Of a stretch of DNA of 64,000 nt, positions 7,704-15,505 are shown in pieces; positions within the stretch are counted from its first letter, which is position 1, and each line of letters begins with the position of its first letter. Position numbers and translations under genes: made by a program. The DNA is from Flavobacteriales bacterium UBA979 (GTDB lineage Bacteria > Bacteroidota > Bacteroidia > Flavobacteriales_D > Sanyastnellaceae): NCBI GenBank assembly GCA_002292325.1, contig DBBR01000077.1:6531-70530 (forward strand), in the 5' to 3' direction. The notes under the pieces were generated by a model. It was not told where the DNA came from, ran no database searches, and saw only the letters and a program-made list of their open reading frames with translations.

Positions 7704-9233
7704 ATGCGGACTGCTATTCAACTTTTATCAATCTCCACCCTGCTTCTGTGTGTCAATGCACTCGAAGCCCAAACGGGATTTCACGTCGTTACTGGACCCA
7801 CGAGCTTCACTGGAGCATCCAATCTGGAGGACGGCATTCAAATCTCCTCAACGGGAAGCTACTCAACTCAACTCGCGATGTTCACTGACATCATGCCGTT
7901 CTGCTCTGCAGATGCGGAAATGAATTGGGGAAGCCTCGGATTAACGGCTTCCAACCGCCGGCATGAAATGTCGGAATGGTACGGAGTAGGTGCAGGATTG
8001 CGCTTACACCAGCCATATGAAGAAGGCCGCATCATTGAGCCTTGGATTGGTCTTGGGATCAGCTTCATGCAACAATCAAATTTTGCAGACCTCGCTGATG
8101 CATCTGGACAAAGCTATTACCATTGGAACGATGGTCGCGTTTACAACATGGCCGAGAGTGACCTCAATGCGGAGATTTTAGCTCAAGAAATGACCCCGGA
8201 CTACACGTACGAATCTGAAACCCGGACTCAAAACAGCATCGCAGTTCCCATTCGTTTTGGATTGAACTTGAATGTAACATCACGAATCTATGCGAGCGCA
8301 GCCTTTTCAATGCTCGCAGGCACAGAGGCAAGCCTTGACCCTCGACCTGGCTACACGGATTACTTGACCACTGCGCAAGCCGGTATCGGCATTCGAATTG
8401 GAAAAGATTTCGCTGAACCGCGCATTGCGTACCCCGAAGGATGGGCAGCTTTGGGCAACGATTTTGACCAAGATGGCATCAAGGACAGCCGTGACCGTTG
8501 TCCCGGAACGCCAGAGGGCATATCCACGGATCGCCGCGGATGTCCGGTGGACAGCGACAACGACGGGGTAGCGGACTTCGAGGACAAAGAGCCTTTTTCA
8601 CCGCACAATCGCGTCAACTTAAAAGGCATTTCTTTGAGTGATGCGCAATGGCAATCACTGGAGTCTGAAGCCGCGGCATTCCAGCCACCGAGCCTGGAAG
8701 AATTCCAACGCATCGAAACACCTACTCAATCGCCCCAGGCAACACCTGTCGATACACGGGGACACACTCCTGCTGAATTGCGCCTATTGAAAACATTCGG
8801 CACGACCAAGTCGACCAATCAAGTGAAAGCCAACAGAGCTCAGCCCTTGGAAGAACCAAAGGCTGCAACATCCAATAACTTCAACCTTTTATCTGCGAAT
8901 GAGGTGGATGCCTTCCGGGCTGTCATGCCCGTCATTCGGCCCGCTTACCGCGTTCAATTGACACCTGACGTTCGTAAGTTGGACATCAATCTGATTACCC
9001 CCTTCATCTTGAGCGGTGAAGTCACGCAAAAATTTGATCAATTTAGCAGAATGACTTTCGTGACTCAGGCCGTTTACGACGCCGAAGTCGCCAAAGCCGA
9101 TATGACTAAAATGCGGAATGCGGGATTCGAGGAAGCATTCATTGTGGGCGAATTCAATGGGCGCATCATTGATGTGGCCACAGCAGAACAGCTGGACCGT
9201 GAATTGCATAAAAAGGGAGCAGCCTCCAAATAA
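7704..9233 (+). CDS. outer-membrane protein with beta-barrel, thrombospondin type 3 repeats and SPOR-like C-terminus
   Basis: 509 residues with a signal peptide ending near LEAQ (residue 23). Residues about 24-245 look like an outer-membrane barrel (GVGAGLRLHQPY, YASAAFSMLAG). Residues about 253-295 carry calcium-binding TSP3-type repeats (FDQDGIKDSRDRCPGTP, DSDNDGVADFED), usual in Bacteroidota OmpA-like proteins. There is no OmpA peptidoglycan-binding domain after them. Instead there is a low-complexity Pro/Gln linker and a domain at about 405-490 (YRVQLTPDVRK to GFEEAFIVGEFNGRII) resembling SPOR, which binds denuded peptidoglycan glycan. If correct, it is an envelope-tethering barrel with SPOR replacing OmpA. 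An intrinsic terminator follows. Confidence 0.7.
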   Translation: MRTAIQLLSISTLLLCVNALEAQTGFHVVTGPTSFTGASNLEDGIQISSTGSYSTQLAMFTDIMPFCSADAEMNWGSLGLTASNRRHEMSEWYGVGAGLRLHQPYEEGRIIEPWIGLGISFMQQSNFADLADASGQSYYHWNDGRVYNMAESDLNAEILAQEMTPDYTYESETRTQNSIAVPIRFGLNLNVTSRIYASAAFSMLAGTEASLDPRPGYTDYLTTAQAGIGIRIGKDFAEPRIAYPEGWAALGNDFDQDGIKDSRDRCPGTPEGISTDRRGCPVDSDNDGVADFEDKEPFSPHNRVNLKGISLSDAQWQSLESEAAAFQPPSLEEFQRIETPTQSPQATPVDTRGHTPAELRLLKTFGTTKSTNQVKANRAQPLEEPKAATSNNFNLLSANEVDAFRAVMPVIRPAYRVQLTPDVRKLDINLITPFILSGEVTQKFDQFSRMTFVTQAVYDAEVAKADMTKMRNAGFEEAFIVGEFNGRIIDVATAEQLDRELHKKGAASK

Positions 9234-9250
9234 ATTCTACCGTTTTCTAA

Positions 9251-9286
9251 AAGAAGGCTGCCCTCCATAGGCGGTCTTTTTTTTTT
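9251..9286 (+). terminator. intrinsic terminator
   Basis: A stem of GGCTGCC and GGCGGTC with two wobble pairs and a 7-base loop is followed by ten T. It lies 17 bases after the barrel/SPOR gene stop. A-rich flanks may let it act for the convergent gene as well. Confidence 0.75.
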
Positions 9287-9292
9287 GCCTGA

Positions 9293-10903
9293 TCAACGGG
9301 ATGAGTTCAATACCTGTCCCGCTGCCTCCGCCACGCGAATGCCATCCAAGGCAGCAGAGAGTATACCACCGGCATAGCCCCCACCTTCGCCGCAGGGATA
9401 GAGCCCCGCTACTTCAGGGTGAGCCAACGAATCACGATGGCGCGGAATTCGAACAGGACTCGATGTGCGCGACTCGGGTGCGACCAATAGGGCATTGCCG
9501 TCCAAATAAGCTGGCATCCTTTTTCCAAACTCCCGCAATCCAACCGCCAACGAATCCGATATTACGGCAGGTAAAAGCGCGCGCAGATTGACCGACACGA
9601 CTCCTGGCAGATAGGAGCACGGGGGTAAATCACGGGAGACACGTCCCCGCGTTCCATGCAAAAAATCGATGAGCCGCTGGGCTGGTGCGCGCTGAGTTTG
9701 CCCCCCAGCCTCCCAACACTTGCGCTCTACATGGCGTTGAAATGCCAAGGCTCCAAGCACCCCTGAAAAGCCCTCGGCTTTCCAGTCTTCTGGGCCTATT
9801 TGCACCACCATTCCAGCATTTGCAAAAGGATTGTTGCGCTTCGAAGGTGACCAGCCGTTCGTAACGACAGAATCCGCATCCGTTGCGCATGGTGCAATGA
9901 TGCCACCAGGGCACATGCAGAATGAATGCACACCTTTTCCATTGGCTTGACAAACCAACCTGTAGGAAGCCGGTGGAAGCCAATCACCACGAGGCTGTCC
10001 GCTGTATTGAATTCGATCCACCAACTCCTGTGGATGTTCAATCCTCACTCCCATGGCAAAAGGCTTGGCCTCCAATGCCCAGCCCTTCGATTCAATTAAT
10101 TCGAACACGTCCCGTGCACTATGTCCGGTTGCGAGAATGACCTGTCGTGTGCGTTCCGAGTGCACCTCTTGCGTCTTGAGATTTAACCACCGGATACCGG
10201 CAACGTGCCCAGCCTCTGAGGCAATATCAACCATCCGGCATCCAAAGTGCACTTTTCCTCCTGCCTGCTCAATTGCTCCGCGCATACGCTCGATGATTTG
10301 AGGCAATTTATTGGTTCCTATGTGCGGATGTGCATCAATCAAAATAGAGGGGTCAGCGCCAAACTGAACCAGCCAATGAAGTGTCCCTTGAATGTTCCCC
10401 CGCTTGTGGCTCCGCGTGTATAATTTACCGTCGCTGTAAGTTCCTGCCCCCCCTTCACCGAAGCAATAATTTGAATCCGGATCAACGGTGTGCTCGCGCG
10501 TGATGCTCACCAAATCACGACGCCGCTGGCGAACAGGTTGACCCCGCTCCAACACGATCGGACGAATACCTTGTTGAATCAGGGAGAGCGCTGCAAACAA
10601 ACCGGCCGGCCCAGCGCCAATGATGTACACGGACTCAGCATCATCCTTGACCGGTTCAAAAACAACATGTGGCGGTTGATCTGGAGGTAAATCGCCGTGT
10701 TCAGCAGCCACTTCTATGCGCCACACCGCCATCACTTGACGTTTGCGCGCATCCAGGTTTTTTCGCACCACCCGGTACTTTCCAAGGCGCTCTTCAGCAC
10801 AATTCATCCCCTCCGCAACCACCTTGCGAATTTTAGATTCATCCCCCGACCACTCCACGGGAAATCTCACGTCGATGTATTGTGTTTCGCTATCGGATTG
10901 CAT
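9293..10903 (-). CDS. FAD-dependent dehydrogenase-like protein, COG2509 family
   Basis: 536 residues. The first 85 form a small alpha/beta domain typical of COG2509 proteins (DVRFPVEWSG to WRIEVAAE). The FAD-binding motif VYIIGAGPAGLFAALSL follows at about 93-109, then a glycine-rich CFGEGGAGTYSDGKLYTR stretch and a C-terminal FAD contact (GLYPCGEGGGYAGGILSAA). The family is widespread and uncharacterised; a redox role with an unknown substrate is all that can be inferred. It diverges from the E1 dehydrogenase gene, and both starts carry -7 elements placed four bases before the ATG. Confidence 0.85.
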   Translation of the reverse strand: MQSDSETQYIDVRFPVEWSGDESKIRKVVAEGMNCAEERLGKYRVVRKNLDARKRQVMAVWRIEVAAEHGDLPPDQPPHVVFEPVKDDAESVYIIGAGPAGLFAALSLIQQGIRPIVLERGQPVRQRRRDLVSITREHTVDPDSNYCFGEGGAGTYSDGKLYTRSHKRGNIQGTLHWLVQFGADPSILIDAHPHIGTNKLPQIIERMRGAIEQAGGKVHFGCRMVDIASEAGHVAGIRWLNLKTQEVHSERTRQVILATGHSARDVFELIESKGWALEAKPFAMGVRIEHPQELVDRIQYSGQPRGDWLPPASYRLVCQANGKGVHSFCMCPGGIIAPCATDADSVVTNGWSPSKRNNPFANAGMVVQIGPEDWKAEGFSGVLGALAFQRHVERKCWEAGGQTQRAPAQRLIDFLHGTRGRVSRDLPPCSYLPGVVSVNLRALLPAVISDSLAVGLREFGKRMPAYLDGNALLVAPESRTSSPVRIPRHRDSLAHPEVAGLYPCGEGGGYAGGILSAALDGIRVAEAAGQVLNSSR

Positions 10904-10907
10904 GCGA

Positions 10908-10915
10908 CGAAGATA
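10908..10915 (-). promoter_or_regulatory. -7 element TATCTTCG, 4 bases before ATG 10903
   Basis: The same 8-mer with the same 4-base gap occurs before the glycosyltransferase gene at 30181. A CTG 19 bases upstream is the best -33 candidate. Predicts a leaderless transcript. Confidence 0.55.
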
Positions 10916-10965
10916 AACCCGAGTTAACCCGAATCAGCTTGAACGCCGAACACTTAACTTCGTCA

Positions 10966-10973
10966 TGAATTTG
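10966..10973 (+). promoter_or_regulatory. -7-like element TGAATTTG, 4 bases before ATG 10978
   Basis: One mismatch to TAnnTTTG at position 2. The 4-base gap (ACCC) matches the arrangement at other starts in the window. Confidence 0.4.
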
Positions 10974-10977
10974 ACCC

Positions 10978-12993
10978 ATGGCCCAACCAGACTTCCCCTA
11001 CAATCCTTTGGCCTTCAATCGGCGTGACCTCAGTGATCAAGCCATCCGTGAGCTGTACGACCAATTGATGCTCCCTCGGATGGTGGAGGAAAAAATGCTG
11101 AGTCAATTGCGGCAAGGCAAAATTTCCAAGTGGTTCAGTGGAATGGGCCAAGAGGCCATATCCGTTGGATCCACGGCCGCCTTGAAAGCCGATGAGTTCA
11201 TTCTACCCATGCACCGAAATCTAGGTGTTTTCACAACCCGCGGCATTCCGTTGGATCGGCTATTCTCTCAATTCCAAGGTAAAGCGAATGGGTTCACAAA
11301 AGGACGGGATCGCTCGTTTCATTTTGGCTCCAAAGAACACCACATCGTCGGCATGATATCGCATCTGGGTCCACAACTGGGCATCGCGGATGGCATTGCA
11401 CTCGCCAACAAATTGGAGAAGAGCGGCAAGGCAACCTTGGTATTTACCGGTGACGGTGGAGCTTCTGAAGGTGACTTTCACGAGGCAATCAATGTCGCTG
11501 CCGTGTGGCAGTTGCCGGTGATCATTGGGATTGAAAACAACGCTTGGGGATTGTCTACGCCTTCCAATGAGCAGTTTCGGTTCGAACATTTTACCGATAA
11601 AGCCATTGGCTATGGCATCCCTTCGAAAGATGCGATTCAAGTGGATGGCAATGATGTACTTGCGGTATACCATGCGGTGAAGGAAGCCGCTGAATCCATT
11701 CGTCAGAATCCACGTCCCATCCTCTTGGAATTCAAGACATTTCGGATGCGAGGACACGAGGAAGCTTCTGGAACCAAATACTATCCAGAGGGATTGATTG
11801 AGCATTGGGGCCAAATTGATCCCGTAGAACAATTTAGAACGTGGTGCATCGCAGAAGGCATCTTACAGCCGGACCACATTTCAGACGTGGAATCTCGGCA
11901 TTCATCCTCCATCAAAGAGGGTTTGAAGGCTGCTGCCATGGAGCCCGCCATCGAGGCTTCATTGGAAAGTGAAATGCTCGACCGTTTTGCCGAAGTGCCC
12001 CCGAGCCAGTGGGGTCATCCGCGCTCGACCGATCGGGAATTGCGCATGATCGATGCCATCCATGAAGGGTTGGGACAAGCCATGGAGGCTTACCCTGACC
12101 TCGTTCTCATGGGCCAAGACATTGCTGAGTACGGGGGAGTCTTCAAGGTCACCGATGGATTTGTCGAGCGATTCGGTAAAGAGCGCGTCCGAAACACTCC
12201 ACTATGTGAATCCGCTATCGTCGGAGCTGCGCTCGGTTTGAGCATACAGGGCAAAAAGTCCATGATGGAAATGCAATTCAGTGATTTTGTCACGGTTGGA
12301 TTCAACCAAATCGTGAACAACCTCGCAAAAATTCACTGGCGCTGGGGACAAAACGCTGATGTCGTCGTTCGGATGCCAACCGGCGGCAATGTCGGCGCGG
12401 GACCCTTTCATAGTCAGTCAACAGAGGCTTGGTTCTTTCATGTACCAGGGCTCAAGATTGTCTATCCCTCAACACCGGAGGATGCCAAAGGGCTATTGCT
12501 TCGCTCGTTTGAGGACCCGAATCCGGTTTTGTTTTTTGAGCACAAATTTCTGTATCGATCCTTGAGCGGTCCTGTGGATGAGAATCTTTTTAGTGTAGAG
12601 ATCGGCTCAGCTAGAATCGTGCAACCCGGAACAGATTTGACCATTGTGACTTATGGATTGGGCGTTCAGTGGGCTCAAACGGCGGCCAATGATTCGTCGG
12701 CCTCCATTGAAATCATCGACTTACGATCGTTGCTTCCGTGGGATGAACAAGCCGTTTCAGAGAGCGTGCGCAAAACGAATCGGGTCATTGTACTCCACGA
12801 AGACACCATGACGGGTGGCATCGGAGCAGAAATCAGTTCTCGAATTCAAGAGATGTGCTGGAAAGATCTAGATGCACCCGTTCATCGGGTCGCGGGTTTG
12901 GATACCGCGTTCCCTTTTGCCGAAAATTTGGAACGTCAGTTTCTTGCGAATGCCCGCATTGATGAATCCATTGCGTCCGTGTTGAACGCATAA
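10978..12993 (+). CDS. 2-oxoacid dehydrogenase E1, fused alpha and beta subunits
   Basis: 671 residues. About 1-330 are the alpha subunit with the thiamine-diphosphate motif GDGGASEGDFHEA (from residue 158) and IENNAWG (N187, N188). About 345-671 are the beta subunit with QDIAEYGGVFKVT and MPTGGNVGAGPFHSQS. E1 decarboxylates a branched-chain 2-oxoacid or pyruvate and passes the acyl group to the lipoyl E2. The fused architecture is common in Bacteroidota and is usually annotated as branched-chain-type or generic alpha-ketoacid dehydrogenase. E2 and E3 are not in the window, so substrate choice is open. It has its own promoter and is followed by a convergent gene 15 bases later. Confidence 0.9.
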   Translation: MAQPDFPYNPLAFNRRDLSDQAIRELYDQLMLPRMVEEKMLSQLRQGKISKWFSGMGQEAISVGSTAALKADEFILPMHRNLGVFTTRGIPLDRLFSQFQGKANGFTKGRDRSFHFGSKEHHIVGMISHLGPQLGIADGIALANKLEKSGKATLVFTGDGGASEGDFHEAINVAAVWQLPVIIGIENNAWGLSTPSNEQFRFEHFTDKAIGYGIPSKDAIQVDGNDVLAVYHAVKEAAESIRQNPRPILLEFKTFRMRGHEEASGTKYYPEGLIEHWGQIDPVEQFRTWCIAEGILQPDHISDVESRHSSSIKEGLKAAAMEPAIEASLESEMLDRFAEVPPSQWGHPRSTDRELRMIDAIHEGLGQAMEAYPDLVLMGQDIAEYGGVFKVTDGFVERFGKERVRNTPLCESAIVGAALGLSIQGKKSMMEMQFSDFVTVGFNQIVNNLAKIHWRWGQNADVVVRMPTGGNVGAGPFHSQSTEAWFFHVPGLKIVYPSTPEDAKGLLLRSFEDPNPVLFFEHKFLYRSLSGPVDENLFSVEIGSARIVQPGTDLTIVTYGLGVQWAQTAANDSSASIEIIDLRSLLPWDEQAVSESVRKTNRVIVLHEDTMTGGIGAEISSRIQEMCWKDLDAPVHRVAGLDTAFPFAENLERQFLANARIDESIASVLNA

Positions 12994-13007
12994 CAGGAAA
13001 CGCAGGA

Positions 13008-13541
13008 TCAGCGACCTCTCATGCGCATCTGCGCCGGATTGCGAATGGCAGCTTCCACCTGCTTAATGTCTTTCTTGAGCATGCCTTTTGTGTCCAAACG
13101 CTTGCATTCGACAAGCAAGGCTTTTGCGAGCTTTGGTTTTCGCTTCGCCGAAGCGACTACGGCTAAGTTGAGCTTGACTGCTGCCTTGTCGTGATCTTGC
13201 TTCAAACCAACTTCAAGCGATTCTTTCAGCAGTTTCTCTGCATCGTTCATATTGTGCTCCATCATCAAGCTTCCTGACAAAAAGTACCAGTAGCCTCTGC
13301 GCCTGGGCCACAAGTGTTTGGGATTTACGCGCCCAATCCACTTTCGGGCGTCGTCCATTTTTTGTTGTCGGAGGCTTACAAAAGCCATCAGCAAACGCAT
13401 GCTTTGCAGCGTCACCAAGATGAGCACTACGGTGACCAACACCATTCCGATGCCGCTTCCGATTTGACCTTTCATAAAAAGGTGGACGGCATAGGCCAAG
13501 CTTGCAGCGGCCAGAGGAATTTTTATGAATCGAGTGTCCAT
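13008..13541 (-). CDS. membrane-anchored TPR-like protein, unknown
   Basis: 177 residues from the ATG at 13541; a longer frame to 13595 would run over the divergent ytxJ start. Two hydrophobic segments (about residues 7-22 and 28-50) are followed by a soluble helical region with TPR-like helices (NMNDAEKLLKESLEVGLKQD, AVKLNLAVVASAKRKP) and a basic C-terminus. Likely a membrane-anchored scaffold facing the cytoplasm; no named family recognised. Its -7 element TAAATTTG lies 21 bases before the start and nearly touches the -7 element of divergent ytxJ. Confidence 0.65.
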   Translation of the reverse strand: MDTRFIKIPLAAASLAYAVHLFMKGQIGSGIGMVLVTVVLILVTLQSMRLLMAFVSLRQQKMDDARKWIGRVNPKHLWPRRRGYWYFLSGSLMMEHNMNDAEKLLKESLEVGLKQDHDKAAVKLNLAVVASAKRKPKLAKALLVECKRLDTKGMLKKDIKQVEAAIRNPAQMRMRGR

Positions 13542-13550
13542 GGGACGTGG

Positions 13551-13558
13551 TATTTTTG
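13551..13558 (+). promoter_or_regulatory. -7 element TATTTTTG for the ytxJ unit
   Basis: Exact TAnnTTTG match 21 bases before the ytxJ ATG. Only four bases separate it from the opposing -7 element at 13563-13570. No convincing -33 element found. Confidence 0.5.
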
Positions 13559-13562
13559 TGGG

Positions 13563-13570
13563 CAAATTTA
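13563..13570 (-). promoter_or_regulatory. -7 element TAAATTTG for the TPR-like membrane gene
   Basis: Exact TAnnTTTG match on the minus strand, 21 bases before the ATG at 13541, mirror-placed to the ytxJ element. Confidence 0.5.
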
Positions 13571-13579
13571 CCGCATCAA

Positions 13580-13909
13580 ATGGATTGGATAACATTGGAA
13601 ACTGTAGAAGATTGGAACGAGGCGTTCAAGAATTCGGATGAAAGCCCCATCGTCGTCTTCAAACACAGCACACGTTGTAGTATCAGTCGTATGGCTTTAA
13701 AACTGACGGAACAACGCTGGGATTTACCTGACAACGTTCGGCCTCTGCTCTTAGATTTACTCAGCCATCGGGAGGTCAGTCAGGCCATTGCATCCGACTT
13801 GAGCATCGAACATCAGTCTCCTCAATTGATTTTTGTCTCCAAGGGTAAAGCGCTGCATCACGCCAATCACTCGGCCATCGACCCAGTTGAATTGAAACCG
13901 TATCTTTAA
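13580..13909 (+). CDS. ytxJ: bacillithiol system redox-active protein YtxJ
   Basis: 109 residues from the ATG at 13580 (the frame is open further upstream, but the promoter lies there). The thioredoxin-like fold carries the single active cysteine in FKHSTRCSIS (C33), then PQLIFVSKGKALHHANHSAI, which is diagnostic for YtxJ. The protein is thought to act as a monothiol bacilliredoxin that removes bacillithiol from mixed disulfides. bshC, the last step of bacillithiol synthesis, is also in this window (31182-32738). It starts a tight four-gene run: the pRiA4b ORF-3-like gene follows after 3 bases, then miaA and mutS2. Confidence 0.9.
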   Translation: MDWITLETVEDWNEAFKNSDESPIVVFKHSTRCSISRMALKLTEQRWDLPDNVRPLLLDLLSHREVSQAIASDLSIEHQSPQLIFVSKGKALHHANHSAIDPVELKPYL

Positions 13910-13912
13910 CCC

Positions 13913-14500
13913 ATGGAGGAGATTGTCAAACTTCGTGTGATCCTGGACGTGGAACAGGATATATTCCGGGACATTGAAATTGAAATGGATGCACCGCTGA
14001 TGCACTTGCATTTGGCCACTTTGGATGCATTCAATTGGAACGATGCGCACGAGATGGCCTCCTTCTACAGAAGCAATGATGCGTGGGACAAAGGAGACGA
14101 ATTTCCTTTGATGGCCATGTCTCCTGAATTGCCTTCGATGGAATCTGCAAAAGTCCGGGACATTGTTCCTTCTCAAAATTCCCGAGGGCTCTATGTTTAC
14201 GATTACCTCCGTATGTGGTGTTTTTACCTTGAACCCATTTCCATTGGGCCTGCTGAAAAACAAACGGAATATCCGCGGTTGATGTTGGAGTTTGGAGAGA
14301 CGCCGCATCCAATGAGCCGAGAGCCTGAAGGATTGGATGACGCAGAATTGTTTTCTGACGTTTTTGGAGAAGAGGCCAAGTCGGGCGACAAGGCCACCAG
14401 CACGGGCGACCCTGAGCTCGATGCCTACCTCGCTGATGACGGAGAGGAGGACCCTTCAAACGGCATGGAGAACATCGACGACTACGACGATATTTTTTAA
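13913..14500 (+). CDS. plasmid pRiA4b ORF-3-like family protein
   Basis: 195 residues. The core (VKLRVILDVEQDIFRDIEIE, LHLATLDAFNWNDAHEMASF, YVYDYLRMWCFYLEP) matches the pRiA4b ORF-3 / IS1096 passenger family, a small alpha/beta domain of unknown function. The family name comes from plasmid and transposon contexts, but nothing here indicates mobility. The last 45 residues are highly acidic (DDGEEDPSNGMENIDDYDDI), usual in Bacteroidota homologues. Its stop codon overlaps the miaA start by one base (TAATG), so the two are probably co-translated. Confidence 0.8.
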   Translation: MEEIVKLRVILDVEQDIFRDIEIEMDAPLMHLHLATLDAFNWNDAHEMASFYRSNDAWDKGDEFPLMAMSPELPSMESAKVRDIVPSQNSRGLYVYDYLRMWCFYLEPISIGPAEKQTEYPRLMLEFGETPHPMSREPEGLDDAELFSDVFGEEAKSGDKATSTGDPELDAYLADDGEEDPSNGMENIDDYDDIF

Positions 14501-15504
14501 TGGCTGATTCGCCGCTCGAACACCTCACCTCCGTAGCCGCTCCAATTCAGCCGAATGAGCGGCCATTGCTCATCGTATTGGTCGGACCTACCGCGGTGGG
14601 AAAAACTCGCTGGGCGATCGAGATAGCTCGGGCACTGAATACCGAAATCGTCAATGCAGACTCGCGCCAAATTTATCGGCGAATGCCGATTGGCACCGCG
14701 ACTCCCACGGCCGAAGAACGCGCAGAAATAACCCATCACTTTGTGGACTTTGTTGAGCCTGACTCAGCTTACAGTGCTGGCCAATTCGAAAAGGAAGCAT
14801 CGGCCTGGCTCGACCATTGGTTCCAGCACCACCGCACCGCGGTTCTTGCTGGCGGGAGTGGATTGTACGTCAAAGCCTTAATCGAGGGACTCGATGACAT
14901 TCCTACGGATCCGTCCGTTCGTTCACAGTTAAATGAGCGATTTGAATTGTACGGTCTTGGACCGCTCGTCGATGAATTGGCCCAGCGTGACCCCGTTCAT
15001 TTGGAGAAGATGGATGCGCAAAATCCGCAGCGCGTCATCCGAGCACTGGAAGTGTGCATTATTTCAGGCAGGCCTTTCTCAAGTTTTCACAACCAAGTCC
15101 CTCAGGAGCGACCCTACGACATCTGGATTGGGGGGCTTCAAATGGACCGTGAATCTCTGCACTCACGCATCAACCTGCGGGTAGAAAACATGATCAAAGC
15201 AGGACTCGAAGAGGAGGTTCGCGCCCTTCAGCATCTGAGGGATACCAATGCGCTGCGTACGGTAGGATTTCGAGAGTGGCCGCCCTATTTCAACAACGAA
15301 TGTTCTTTGTCCGCTGTTCAGGATGAAATCCAAATGCGCACCCGGCAATTCGCTAAGCGCCAAATGACGTGGTTTCAAAAAACGAATGGAATACAATGGT
15401 TCGATGCATCGGACGGAGAGAACATTGCTGAGGCTTTGCGCGTTGAATGTGGGAAACGTCGCTGGCATTTCGCTCAGCCATTGGTCCATTCGGGATCCCA
15501 GTAA
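14500..15504 (+). CDS. miaA: tRNA dimethylallyltransferase MiaA
   Basis: 334 residues. The P-loop GPTAVGKTRWAIEIARAL (from about residue 29) is followed by the substrate-binding NADSRQIYRRMPIGTA stretch, the VKALIEGLDD region and the C-terminal QMTWFQK signature. MiaA transfers a dimethylallyl group to N6 of A37 in tRNAs reading codons that begin with U. The start overlaps the preceding stop by one base. mutS2 starts one base after its stop. Confidence 0.95.
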   Translation: MADSPLEHLTSVAAPIQPNERPLLIVLVGPTAVGKTRWAIEIARALNTEIVNADSRQIYRRMPIGTATPTAEERAEITHHFVDFVEPDSAYSAGQFEKEASAWLDHWFQHHRTAVLAGGSGLYVKALIEGLDDIPTDPSVRSQLNERFELYGLGPLVDELAQRDPVHLEKMDAQNPQRVIRALEVCIISGRPFSSFHNQVPQERPYDIWIGGLQMDRESLHSRINLRVENMIKAGLEEEVRALQHLRDTNALRTVGFREWPPYFNNECSLSAVQDEIQMRTRQFAKRQMTWFQKTNGIQWFDASDGENIAEALRVECGKRRWHFAQPLVHSGSQ

Positions 15505-15505
15505 G

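Noticed and set aside
11260-11832. 190-codon antisense open frame inside the E1 gene
   Set aside because: No family resemblance; the sense frame is a complete dehydrogenase.
13913-14500. Transposon gene, because homologues are called IS1096 passenger or plasmid ORF-3
   Set aside because: No terminal inverted repeats, transposase or target duplication seen; it is coupled to miaA and the name is historical.
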